DNA of 64,000 nt from Lasiosphaeris hirsuta (taxonomy: Eukaryota > Ascomycota > Sordariomycetes > Sordariales > Lasiosphaeriaceae): positions 3,286,001 to 3,350,000 of the forward strand of contig JAUKUA010000003.1 in the NCBI GenBank assembly GCA_030549175.1. The letters are read 5' to 3'. Positions within the stretch are counted from its first letter, which is position 1, and every line of letters begins with the position of its first letter. Below, piece after piece: positions 43,867-54,919 of the stretch. The translations under genes and the position numbers were made by a program. Under the pieces are notes generated by a model. The model was not told the origin of the DNA. It saw nothing but the letters and a program-made list of their open reading frames with translations, and ran no database searches.

Positions 43867-46064
43867 TCAGACCAGGAGCGTATACTCGGCAGTATTGCCG
43901 TTTCCTATCTCCCGGGGGAAGAACTCAAAGGCAAATGTCGTGTTCTTTCCAGACGCGATAACAGTGTCCACTATTCCCCTTGTTAGTACGACCCGGTTGT
44001 TGTCAAAGTTCCAGTGGCTATTATAAGTCTGCATCTTTCTTGATTAGCAGAGGCAAAAGTCCTCCCCCCGCCGTGGGAGGTTACACATGCGCGGCATCTT
44101 CAACGGCCCAATGGGAAAACATACCCCTCGACCCTTCTGAAGTTCGGGCAACCACTGGGTCCAATCATCCACCAGGTACGCCCCGTCGCCACTCGCCGCG
44201 ATTTTGACGGCAGCCACCTTGTGAAGCCCCCGCCACTCGATAGGAATCCCGAGCTCCGACCCGGAGGGCACATCCTTGGCGGACGAGGAGGTCGAACCCA
44301 AGAGCGGAACGTGCCACTGCACAAGCTCGATCTGCGACGGGACGCCAGACGAGAACGTCACCGTCACATTGGCCTTGGAGCCAGGCTCCACGAAGGCTCC
44401 CAGATAGCGCGAAAGAAACGACTGTTTCAGGGTCACGTTCGACCCGGCGATGGTGTAGTCTCGGCCTTCTTCCAGCGCAGTCTCGCCCACGGCCAGCGAC
44501 TTGAACGTGTTCCCGTTGAGGATGAAGGGCAATGTTCGGTCTCTGGCATCTATGCCCACCCTGTTGAAAACATAAGCAGACGATTCCTGCTTCGTTGCGG
44601 AGGCGTCGACGGTGCTGTCGGCGAGCGAGTTGGCTACTCCCTTCACCGCTGCCATGGTGATATCGACAGCCAGCTTGTCCCGCCACAGCCCGGTGGCGCG
44701 GTCGAGGTTGTCTTCGCCGTTGTCCCACATGACAGTGGTGATCCCGAGAGACTGGCATGTGCGAACGACATGGTCGAACCATTTCCACCGCGCAGCGGGT
44801 TCGAGGTGTGTTTGCGCGGCCTGGAATTCGCCCAGGAGAACCGGAACGTCGGTGAAATTGTTGCGCACGATGGCGAGGTCTGCGGCCACGGCGGCCTTGT
44901 CGGCTTCAGAGCCCCAGACGGTCTTGCCCCTGGTATCAATTTGGTCAGTCCTGCCACACATCGCCGTGACACGGGGTACCTTGTGTGGGGAGGGTGAGAT
45001 ACCATGCACCAAAGATGAAGTCGTCTGCACAGGTTAGCAACTTGGAAGGTTTCAAATCTCAGAGATACCGCCCGGAGCTGCGACTTACAAGGCGAGTAGT
45101 AATGAAACTGGATTGCCCACGGATTCGTCACGTTTGACGGGCGCCTGAATAAATGCACCTTGTCTCCGCCCATGCCGGGGCCTGAAAGGGTCACCACCCT
45201 CTTGGCATTGAAGCCACCCGAGTCGGCGAGCGCCTGGAGAAACACGTCGTTCATCTTGTTGAGGTTGTCTGCGTCGGCAGCGCTGCTTCCTGGCGCCTCA
45301 TTGATCGGCTCGAGAGCGACCAGCGACGACTTGCACGCCAGTGTCTTCCCGATCTGCAGCCACGACGCGTAGAATCTTTCCTGAATTTGAGTCTGGTTGG
45401 CATCCGGCTTCGTAACGTCGGCCCATGCCCAGGAATCTTGACCCCGGCTGCGTTAGACTATCTCGCGACTAGGATCCGTACGGCTGAGGGCATACCGTGA
45501 TGGATGTTGGTGATGACGTAAAGCCCCCTGGATGTCGCCATGTCGACGACGTCTGACACGCGCTGCAGCCAGGTAGAGTTGATCTTCCATTCTGGCGAGC
45601 CACTAACGAAATGTTCGGTATAAGTCACTAGAAGCGCGGAGCGTCAGTAATAGCATGTCTTAGGTACGTAAATACCCGCCGTCATTCGGGGACAGGCTGC
45701 CCTACCTGGGATCCGAACAGACTTGTATCCCGATGCTTGGACGACGTCGAGCGTCGAGCCTTGAAGCGGCGGATTGTTCCAAGACCCCTCGTTTGGGAGG
45801 GCATCCAGGGTGTTTCCAACGTTCCAGCCGGGATTCGCGGCACTGATCCATTTCTGGGCCGATATAGATTCAAATTTGCTGTCTGAAGGACAAGAGACAC
45901 TGCAGGCAGTCCGCTATGGTCAATTGGTGTTAAACGAGAATCGTTGTATTGGTTTGGGCTAAGAAGTGACCAACCTTCTTTGATCTGCCCAAGCCCTGCG
46001 GTGACACAGCGGATGCCAAGTCGACTGCGGCAAATGCTAATGCAGCTGATGTCTGAAGCTTCAT
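43867..46064 (-). CDS. Secreted GH5 endoglucanase with C-terminal X2 module
   Basis: Seven exons: 46064-45975, 45913-45706, 45627-45496, 45436-45089, 45024-45003, 44929-44125, 44034-43867; 590 residues, every phase closes. Signal peptide MKLQTSAALAFAAVDLASA. GH5 hallmarks: NPGWNVGNTLDA, GYKSVRIPVTYTEH, YVITNIHH, acid/base Glu ~190 in LEPINEAP, FHYYSPYDF, nucleophile Glu ~301 in VLLGEFQA, TTVMWDNGED. After the barrel comes an Ig-like CBM_X2 module (~390-590) ending NTTFAFEFFPREIGNG. The enzyme should cut beta-1,4-glucan (cellulose, possibly xyloglucan or mannan) outside the cell. One internal exon is only 22 nt (45003-45024), and it rejoins YDFIFGAW to GKTVWGSE. The acceptor of the last intron is AAAG, forced by phase. 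Confidence 0.92.
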
Positions 46065-47029
46065 TTTTGCCTATGGCGAGAGTGTTGGATCGCAGGTGAA
46101 AACCGGGGAAGTCAGGTTGTGACACATTGCGGGCTACACTCGCTCCATTATAAAAAGTGGCAGGAGAGCCGCCTCGGCAGACTCCCCCGGATTCTGGGCC
46201 TGGAGCAGGACGGATACTACTCCGTAAGATCCATGTGGTTATTTGATGAGATCATATATTCGTCTCTTTTCAGCCGCCGCAGGGTGATGTTGCGGTGGTT
46301 ACTGCATCGCTTCCAGCCTGGCTTCGCTCCGCACTCCCGATTCAGCCGACGCCTCCAAGCGAGGACACTGTCAACTATTTTAGTCCTTACTCAAAGACTT
46401 GAAACTTGGTACAAACGCTACTAAGTACATAAAAGAGGTCATGATGTTGTAACCATAATACAACAAAAAAAGAAGAAGAAAAGAAAATTGTTGTTGATCT
46501 TGGAGATGGGATGCAACCAGCCAAGACGGCTTATTGAGCCTCCAAGCCCGAGGAGGACGACTGTGGCCGGAGGACCTGCTTTGCACTACGATGGGGAGTT
46601 TGGAACTACTTCCGACTCATACTACAGGGAGCTTCGAGAGCTAACGACCTGTATATTAGCGGTGGCATTTCCCCCCTGCCATCAGAAGGGATGGAACCAC
46701 TTGGTTCTCCAATCTCGGAGAAAGTAGCAAGTCTTGGATTCGAACCAAGAATCTTTGTGAGATTCACTGACCTACCTCCCGTGCTTAATACCTGACTGTA
46801 ATACCACTATACTACATGCTAAATTCCGTGCTTGTTAATTGGTTGGGCGACTAGACCTGTTCATATGGGACCTCCTTTCATCACAACAAAGGCTACACTG
46901 ACGATCGGCCATTCGTAGTCCGATTCAGCCATAAACACACGAGCGGGCCAAGAAATAAGGAAAATTCATTCCCATTGTCTCGTTTCGTATTGTATCAAAT
47001 ACCAACATCCTACACAGCAGCACCGGAAC
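46065..47029. other. Intergenic region containing a tRNA-like sequence
   Basis: Holds the GH5 promoter (TATAAAA at about 46149), an A-rich purine tract at about 46463-46490, the tRNA-like element at 46726-46820 and the 3' UTR of the FAD oxidase. No protein gene seen. Confidence 0.45.
46726..46820 (-). tRNA. tRNA-like sequence or tRNA pseudogene
   Basis: On the minus strand the 95 bases start AGCATGT and end ACTTGCT, pairing at six of seven positions. A D-arm/A-box TAGTATAGTGGTAT matches nuclear tRNA-Gly/Asp style. A perfect T-arm follows (CTTGG stem, TTCGAAT loop, CCAAG stem). The anticodon region is too long (intron-like) and I find no convincing 5-base anticodon stem; one base appears to be missing between acceptor and D-stem. 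The isotype cannot be called. It is probably a decayed tRNA or the tRNA-derived head of a SINE. Confidence 0.35.
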
Positions 47030-48915
47030 TCAAAGCTTCTTGCACAGTCTTGTCCCATACTCAATCTGCTCCCATGCCTCAGTGCCTGGCGTCGAGACGG
47101 CATAAAACACGCCGTTGGGGTCCCACTTCTGCCTTGCCTTCAGCAGCGCCGGGTAGTTGGTACCCCAGAACGCTGTCTGCCAGTTAGGCTGGAACGGGTC
47201 GGCCTCGTTAACATAGGCGGCCCCGTTTGGTGAGGCAGTCCGAAGAGCCTCGTCCATCACATATGTCAGTGTCTTCTGGGACGCCGCCTTCTCGGCAAGC
47301 GAGGCGCTACCAGAGACGGGTAGGACGGTGATGAGCTTGTCGACAACGTTGCGGAAGCGGGGGTTTATGGCGCTCTTGCTCCACTCCTTCTGCGGTAGGC
47401 CGTGACCTGCGTTCCACATGTGGCCAACCATAATGCCACCGCTGGCGATGATCGTCTTGAAAGCCTCAATGATGGCTGTGTGGTTGCTGAGCGCATCCTG
47501 TTTGGCAATGGTCCAGCCGCCTGTGAGGGCTGACTGGCCGGCAGTTTCGGGCTCAAACAAGTCCAAATAAAGGTCATAGAAGGTGGTGTAGGTCTTCGTG
47601 TTCGTATCATAGCGGACACCGAGGGCGTTCAGGTCGTCGAACAGGGGCTTCACGATGGCTTGGAGCTGTGCCGTGGTCTTGCCAATGCCGACGATCGGGT
47701 GGACGCGCAAGAGAGGGCCGAGGACCTCATAGTAGACGTAAAGGCCATTGTCCACGAAGTGTGTGCTGTAGCCGTGGAATATGGTGATAGCCTCCCAGAG
47801 CAGTGTCGAATTGGTCGTGTGGCTTGGGTTGATCTCGAGGTTGATGCCTGTGCTGGCAAGGTCGTCGAAGGTTTTGTACGTCGCTGATACGATGACGGCG
47901 AAAGATGCCGGTCCACCACCCCTCAAAGCCCAGAACAAATCCGAGTTGGTCTTCTCATTAGCAGTCCGGAGCTCGCCGTCAGCCGTAACAACTTTGAACT
48001 CGAGGGCAGTGTCGGCCAGAAAACCCTCGCGGTTCGTCCACGGGCCGTGGCCACCTCCCTGGGGGAGACCTCCAGCGATACCGACAGTCTGTGAAGAGGG
48101 TCAGCACTGGTACATCGAGTGGGCAACGGCCGAGGCTAACTTACAGCGCACTCTCCGGTGACCATGATTCTCGGCGGGTTGACACTATGCAGCCGCTTCA
48201 GCGCATTGATCGCCTGCACACCGGCGCCCACCGTGATGGTGGGCCCGCTGTAAGCTCCAGCACCTTCCCAGGTGTTGGAGAGCGAGATATCTTGGAAGCT
48301 GTGTGTGTTGATGACAAGGGCGCCCCAGCCTACACTCCGACCGAGGAAGTCATGACCGGTGTTGCGGACAACCAACCGCAGGTTGTTGTCTCTGGCAAAG
48401 TTGATACCGGCTTGGATGTGGCCGACAGTCTTGGCTGTGATGTACAGGACGGGATAATAGCCTAGGGTGCATGAGCCCGAGGGGTTTGTCGTTGGCCTAC
48501 AGGTATCGTTGGTGAAATAAGACCACAATCCGGCAGTAGGGAGATCAATCTGGAATTGCTCGTCGGGGAAGTTGGTGGTGATATTGGCACACTGGGCGGC
48601 ATTGTATGCGTTGATGTTGCCCAATGGCCCTGTGAAGGTGTTGTAGCAAGCTGCGGCCGGAGGGGTGTTGACATGCAGGGTCCCGCCGACCGTGTTGTTG
48701 AACGTCTGCCAATCCCGGGTGCTCGGCCAGCACGAGTCGCCCGGAAAGCATTTGCAAGCGTAGTTAGTCCCTTGCCATTTCTTGCTCACCCACTTCCCAT
48801 GAGGTTTGGAGGGCGGACTGGGGGAACCAAACGACGTTGTGTCAACCCCGGAAGCGGCTATGCCGTGGGCGAGCAAGAGAGCGCCGCCCACGATGTTGAC
48901 CACGGTGGCCTTCAT
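47030..48915 (-). CDS. Secreted BBE-type FAD-dependent oxidoreductase
   Basis: Two exons, 48915-48145 and 48088-47030 (56 nt intron, GTAAGT to TTCACAG), 609 residues. Signal peptide MKATVVNIVGGALLLAHGIAAS. A Cys-rich N-terminus (ACKCFPGDSCWPS) precedes the PCMH-type FAD-binding domain. The FAD-linking His is in RNTGHDFLGRS and a matching Cys in TGECATVGIAGGLPQGGGHG, so bicovalent FAD is plausible. The berberine-bridge (BBE) substrate domain follows and ends FQPNWQTAFWGTNYPALLKARQKWDPNGVFYA. Such fungal enzymes oxidise sugars/oligosaccharides or secondary-metabolite alcohols with O2, releasing H2O2. Lying next to a GH5 endoglucanase makes a carbohydrate substrate attractive but unproven. Confidence 0.92.
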
Positions 48916-50880
48916 GGTCAAGGTATTATTACTAAACGAGTGTACTGGTAGCCACCGCAACCAAAGCTCAACACGGGAGGTAAGGGTAGGGGTGTAGAGC
49001 GAGAGATCTCCGTGCCCGTTTGGAGGGCACTGGGAGCGGGCGCCATGTTTAAGGGCGGGCAGCGAGACCAGGTCGTCGGCTGGGGACCCATCGCGGGAGC
49101 GATTGGAAAGGAGAAGATGCAGTGCGAATGCAGAGCGATGCAGCCTGTCTCCATTCTGCGGCGGGGGACTCCCGGCACCGCGCGATGGTTCCTGATGCGA
49201 TGCGACCCAGAGTTGTGGCTATTACGGTGCAGATTTACACAAATTGGGCCATGGAGGATTCCGGGAGATGGGCCGTCCTGGGCCAAGGCTCCATGGGCCA
49301 TCAGCCAGAAGACGGGCCCGGGCGATGCCTCCAAGGATGCCTCCAAGGGTCCCTTGGCCTTCAGGCCTCGGGAATCGTCCCGGGTTGGTTCGAGCTGCGG
49401 TGACGCTTGCGAGAACAGGGTCCAAATTCGACAAAGCGACCATGCGAGACTTCGAATTAGCGTCGTAGCGATGTGACGCAATGCAGTGTGCAGCTCTTGG
49501 TCTTGGGTCGTGAGCGCATGGGAAATTTGCGGAGGCCACTTGGAGGGCGCGGCACTGCGGCACGGTAGCTAGCTCAATGCGGCAATGTTTCTTTTCAAGA
49601 TATTGTCCTCTCGTCATAACTTTTTTCTATCCACTTGGTGAAAGGCGAGAAGGAGCCAGGGCCAGGGAAGCCCCAACATTTTGTGCGGGGAAATCCCCAA
49701 TGCCTTCCGCGAGAAAAGGCTGGCGGGGGGTGGCTCGGATCGTGCAAGCGATCGGATCAGCAAGTTCCAATGCAAGCAATACAACAAACAAGCGACGACT
49801 CGACTGCGGCTCCAAATTGCTTCTCTACCACCACCACACGTCACAATTGGCCAGAATTCCGGATCGCGGCTCGACGACTTTTCTAGAAACCCCAAAAGCT
49901 TCAGCGCCCACCATTCATTGCCGCCGCCGACAATGCTCATACTCGCCAATTTGAACGCCGTTTTGCTTGACAATTGACCTGTCTTGTGCAACGCTTGTTG
50001 GCCCCCATGGCCCGCTCCGATGCGAGCGAAAAGCATAACAATGCCCTTGGTAACCCGAGCAAGCGATTCCAGATCGGGAAACGCAGTTCCTGCACCATGG
50101 CAGGCGATAAACAAGATCAGGTACCGACATGAGGTAGGCAGATCACTAACAGAGAAAGCGATTACGGGAGCTACGTAGAAGTTGCGGAGAGAAACGTGCT
50201 GCTAATAGGTCGCGGCTACGGACAATAACACCGACAACGACGTTGGTACTACAACTTCTAAACGCGGCATGTCCACGTCTTCAGATCCACGTGTCTCCAC
50301 TGCCCATCGAATGCCATCGAATGCCATCGAATGCCATACGATATAACCCATACGCGCGGCTGTAGATGAAATGGGGGACGGTATCACTGTATCACCCCAC
50401 ATCGTCTCGGCCCACGGTCCTACCTACAACAAACCCCCCCCTTTTCCCAGAATTGATGCTTTTGTGCTCTTCTCGCCGAATAGTGAGCTCAGGTGTTGTC
50501 GCCGCATGGAAAACCGCACAACAAGAAGCATCGCGCAAGAGATGTAACATGGCCGAATTGTCTTATTAAACGTGAAGCATATGTGTATCGGACTCGATGT
50601 CTGCCGTGCATGGCGAAGTTCGGGCAGCTTCACGAGTAATAGCGCCGCTCCTCTGTTAATACCGGTGGCAAGGCCTGGACCATGCTGTGTTGCACAGCAG
50701 GAAAGTTGGTTATCGCGAAGCAGTACAGTATCCGCTTTTCGTCACTGAACAGTCCTCGGGACCCTTCCAGTATGACATATATGGGCAAGAGACTCCCCTC
50801 TTCCGAAAAACCCCTCAATTCCGAAATCACCAAGCCAGCCTGCTACTACTACCTGAAAAGATCAACACCATTACCTCAAA
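48916..50880. other. Divergent intergenic region
   Basis: About 2 kb shared upstream of the FAD oxidase (minus) and the GMC oxidase (plus). No gene seen. A 10-base tandem ATCGAATGCC (just over three copies) lies at 50306-50337. Short GCCTCCAAG-type direct repeats occur at 49326-49350. Confidence 0.45.
50306..50337 (+). repeat. 10-base tandem repeat ATCGAATGCC
   Basis: Three full copies plus two bases, perfect. It lies about 550 bases before the GMC oxidoreductase start, so it could be either a neutral microsatellite or a factor-binding array. Confidence 0.8.
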
Positions 50881-52972
50881 ATGAGTCTTTACAATGAACT
50901 ACCAGAAGACCTCACCGAGGTTGACATTATAATTGCAGGAGGTGAACCCCTGTCGCCATCCGATACCCCATTAAGCTTCCTCGGGGTCTAACTAAACATA
51001 GGGGGCACGGCAGGATGCATCGTAGCAGGGCGTCTCGCGGCCGCTGAGCCTACGCTGACCATCTTGGTTATCGAGGGCGGCACCAACAACCGCGACTTTC
51101 CTAGTGTGGTCGTTCCCCTATTCTTTACGAACAACTTGAAGCCACTAACTAAATCCGCCATTTTCTATCCGAGCAACAAATCCAAGCAGCTTGCCAACAG
51201 GGAGCTTATCGTGCCGTCTGGTGGGATATTGGGCGGAGGTTCATCAATCAATTTCATGATGTAATATGCGGCGATGACGCTTCTCGGGTTTTGCCAAATG
51301 ACTCTTAACACTGAATCGAAAATCGCAGGTACACTCGGGCCCAACGCTCCGACTATGACTCTTGGAAGACGCCAGGCTGGTCGGCGGACGAATTGTGGCC
51401 GTATCTAAAGAAAGTACTAGTCACACACCCCCTGAAAATTGGCCCCAAGGCTGACTGACGAAGCTGGAAACCTACCACGGGTCAGGAGATGCCGCACACC
51501 ACGGCTTCAACGGCCCTGTCCATGTTTCAGATGGCGCGTGGCGCGTGGGCAGCACAGAAGATGACTTCCTGCAAGCAGCCCAAACCGTGGGATATCCAGA
51601 GGTCCCCGACCTTCAAAACCTCGACAGCAACAACGGATTCCAGCGATGGCTTCGCTATGTGTCGCCCAGAGGAGAGCGCCAAGACACAGCGCACACGTAC
51701 ATTCATCCCCTGCTCGAGGATGGACAACACCCCAATCTCCATGTTTTGGTTGAACACCAAGTGATCCGAGTCCTGTTCGACGACGAAAAGCGGGCATGTG
51801 GTGTCGAATTTTCGCCTAATGCAACTCACCAACTTGTCGCCGAAGGCAAGAAGCAAACGGTCAAAGCCCGCAAACTCGTTGTTGTCTCTTGCGGAGGCTG
51901 CGGCTCGCCATCGGTGCTTGAGCGTTCGGGAGTCGGCAACCCCTCAGTCTTGCAGAAAGCCGGCGTCGCGGTTGTAGCAGCTGTTCCAGGTGTGGGACAC
52001 GACTATCAGGACCATAACCTGACCATCAATACCTATAGAACATCGCTGAGGCCCGAGGATACAGCTGACGCATATTTAAGCCAGCGACTGCCTGCGGACG
52101 ATATGGTTGAGAAGCAGCACCCCATGCTCGGCTGGAACGGAATCGACATTGGATCCAAGTTACGTCCGACGGATGCCGCGATAGCTGCCCTGGGTCGCGA
52201 GTTCCAGGCCGCTTGGGACAAAGACTACAGGCTCGACCCCAACCGGCCTCTAATGCTGACTGCCTTATTGGCTGGGTGAGTCCCGGCGAGGAACATCCTC
52301 CAAGGGTCAAACGTCACACACACTGACTATGTTTGTATCAGGTACTTTGGCGACTTCACCCTTGTTCCACCTACCCAATACGTTTCAATCGCCAACTACT
52401 CGGCCTACCCCTATTCGCGCGGTCACATCCACATCACAGGGCCCTCGCTTTCCGACCGCCTCGACTTCGACGTCGGCTTCTTCACCGACAAGGATGGTTT
52501 TGACGTCAAGATGCTAATCTGGGCGTACAAAAACGCGCGCGAAATCCTTCGACGGACCACCTTCTACCGCGGCGAGGTAGCACAGGGTCATCCGCGCTTC
52601 CCGGAGGGCTCCAAGGCTGCTTGCGTGGAGGTCGAGGAGCGTCTCTTCCAGGCGGACCGAGCGGAGGTCGAGGATCTCGAGTACACGGCAGAGGATGACC
52701 AGGCGATTGAGCAGTTCATGCGGGAAAGTGTGGAGACGACATGGCATTCGCTGGGGACGTGCAAGATGGCGCCGAGGGCCGAGATGGGCGTGGTGGATAA
52801 GGACTTGAACGTGTATGGAGTGCGGGGGCTGAAGGTTGTTGACTTGAGTATCGTGCCGGAGAATGTGGGGGCCAACACTAACAACACGGCGTTAGTGATT
52901 GGGGAGAAAGGCGCGGACATAATTGCTGAGGAGCTTGGCATCTTCTTGTCGTCCGGGCCGTTGAAGGGCTGA
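50881..52972 (+). CDS. GMC oxidoreductase, alcohol-oxidase (AOX) type
   Basis: Five exons: 50881-50941, 51002-51260, 51329-51413, 51464-52275, 52342-52972; 615 residues, phases consistent. The N-terminal FAD-binding motif is DIIIAGGGTAGCIVAGRLA, then VIEGGTNN. The GMC signature region is very like methanol/alcohol oxidase (ILGGGSSINFMMYTRAQRSDYDSW, ELWPYLKKLETYHG). The second GMC signature region includes VVVSCGGCGSPSVLERSGVGN. Near the C-terminus are the catalytic His region ETTWHSLGTCKMAP and the conserved NVGANTNNTALVIGEK. It should oxidise a primary alcohol to aldehyde, giving H2O2. It is shorter than typical AOX (~660) and ends SSGPLKG, without a peroxisomal PTS1 tripeptide, and there is no signal peptide, so its location is uncertain. 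Confidence 0.9.
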
Positions 52973-53862
52973 ACGTCTGTTGGCCCTGGTTGCACTCGGT
53001 TGGATCGGGAGGAGAGGCGACGGAGGTGGTGTGATTCGGTGATCTGTCGGGTTGGTCTGATACGTATTTGAAGTGCCCTTCGAATTGCAGCAGTTCAAAT
53101 TTCATCTCTTGCTTCCAACATATGGCGTGTTGTCGGCGTCACTCTCCCCGAGTGGCCATGGTATGTTCGGATGCATCCTAACAGATCTGCAGGGCGAGCT
53201 AAACAGATCTGCGGGGCGAGCTAAGGAAACGGGGGTTCCACTCAGTAGGGGCTAACAGCGTGGGTGAACGTCCAAAATCCCAAGATAAACAAATAAATCT
53301 AATCAATGGGATTAGTCTTTTATCGCGTGGTTCCGGTGGGGGTCGAAGGTTCGGGCTAGGGGAGTCGGAAACCAGGCGCACTGAGACAAATATTGGACGC
53401 TCGTTAGCGCATAGAGGATATACCATATAAGTATACCACCGTTAGACTCGGTTTCTCACAGCTGCTCCTGGTCCTCGGCATGCAAGAACTCACAGTGTTG
53501 TTGGGTATTCTTCGCCCCTCCTTTGGCCTGCTGGTTGACGGTGCCAGAGCCCCAAGGCGCTAATTACTTCCGGCGTCAGAGATAGTGACCCTTTCACCAA
53601 CAGTGCGGATTACGGACACCGCAGAGAACAGCAATGGGCCCAGAACGCGCGAAGAAAAGATTCCGAGATGGAGCTTCGGAGTTTTGAACCCGCTGGATAC
53701 CACGGAAGTCCCGGGTAGGCCACTACACCTCACCCCGACCCCCAGACTCACCACCTTCACCCCCACTGACACGCACAGGAACAACCCTCCTCTTGACTTG
53801 CAAGCCCGATCCCCAAGACACCCCACAGAACCCCACACACCAGCATCAGCTTACCATCGGCC
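52973..53862. other. Intergenic region with a 23-base duplication
   Basis: No gene supported. A 23-base unit (AACAGATCTGC(A/G)GGGCGAGCTA) is tandemly duplicated at about 53179-53224. Confidence 0.45.
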
Positions 53863-54290
53863 CGAAAACCACGGCAGACGGGACCGTTATCTTCTCGCCG
53901 CAGCCCGACCTGTGTATCTTGGCAGCGCAGTGCTGTCCGCTGGGGCGTCGGCGTGGTGTGCGACGAGTCTGGACTTCGGGTCGTTGCTGGCGGCGAGGGT
54001 GGTGCAGGGTATTGCTGTGAGTGCCGTCGAGGCGCTGCCAAGTGAGTGCGACGATTACCGAGATCTTTTTCTTGCGTGAGAGGGCGTTCCGGATAGGGAT
54101 TTACCCGTTGGTCAGTACCCCCGAGCTGTCGTTGACTTGCTGATGTAATACAATGGGAAAGGGCTGACCGTAGACAGGATCGTGGCCGTGGCGGTCGGAT
54201 TTTGTGGGGCTCTTTTGTTTGTTCTCGTGCCCGAGACAATTTGGGACGGGCTCCGATGGCAAGAGACACCAAGGAGCAATCAAGGGTGTC
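53863..54290 (+). pseudogene. MFS transporter relic
   Basis: Fragments of a major-facilitator transporter, HOL1/drug-resistance-like. An N-terminal tail piece (KTTADGTVIFSPQPD) is followed by helices YLGSAVLSAGASAWCAT and LLAARVVQGIAVSAVEALPS, then, one frame over, ATITEIFFLRERAFRIGIYPL (the conserved cytosolic loop after helix 4). Finally AVGFCGALLFVLVPETIWDG matches the PET(F/W)xxR motif before the central loop. Intervening helices are deleted and the frames disagree, so no complete product is possible. The second half of the transporter is absent. Confidence 0.65.
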
Positions 54291-54919
54291 TTGGGGAGGA
54301 AGATACAATCCAGCACATTCGGTAGCTGAGGCATGTTGCAATCCTGCCATCTTCCAGGTTTATGGAAGTGATTTGTTTATACCTTCAGCAAACGCAAGTG
54401 CCTACAGTGTATCCTGAAACTAACGAAGCAGCCCAAGTGGGCAACACAATACCTACCTGTCCAAAGTCCCATGTCACATTTGAGGTCGTCAAACTGGAGA
54501 TCAAGGTACACCTTTACAAAATCCAAGATTGTAGCATCGGTTTTCGTAATGCCTGGCAAACTGTATTGCATTCATTATCCTGGCCCATTCCCACTGAATA
54601 GTGTCCAGCTTGCTCTGTATACCCAAGCTGACAGCCCGTCCGCACCAGCCGGGGGATGCAACCTGCCCAGTAAAACTACCTCTCAGTCTCCAACGAAAAG
54701 CGTTGTAGTCTCGGTCTATATCCATCATGACAAAAAGGCCCCTCTGTAGTACAGAAAACCAGCAAAGAAAATATTGCCAAGAATACAAGTGCGGGTATCA
54801 TGCTCTTCCCTCTACCCTCTACCGAGCCCACTCTATATCTAGCAGCCATGATCTATGTAATGAATCCACTCGCTGCAAAGCAAGCCAAAACACCCGGCAC
54901 CACATGCACTCATCTCACC
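54291..54919. other. Intergenic region
   Basis: About 630 bases with nothing supportable except the likely 3' UTR of the helicase gene. Confidence 0.4.

Noticed and set aside
44221..44997. 258-codon open frame antisense to the GH5 gene
   Set aside because: It is opposite the catalytic/X2 exon, whose reading is confirmed by splice phases and conserved residues.
49012..49476. 154-codon open frame upstream of the FAD oxidase
   Set aside because: It is composed of short direct repeats, has similar-length frames on both strands and no recognisable protein features.
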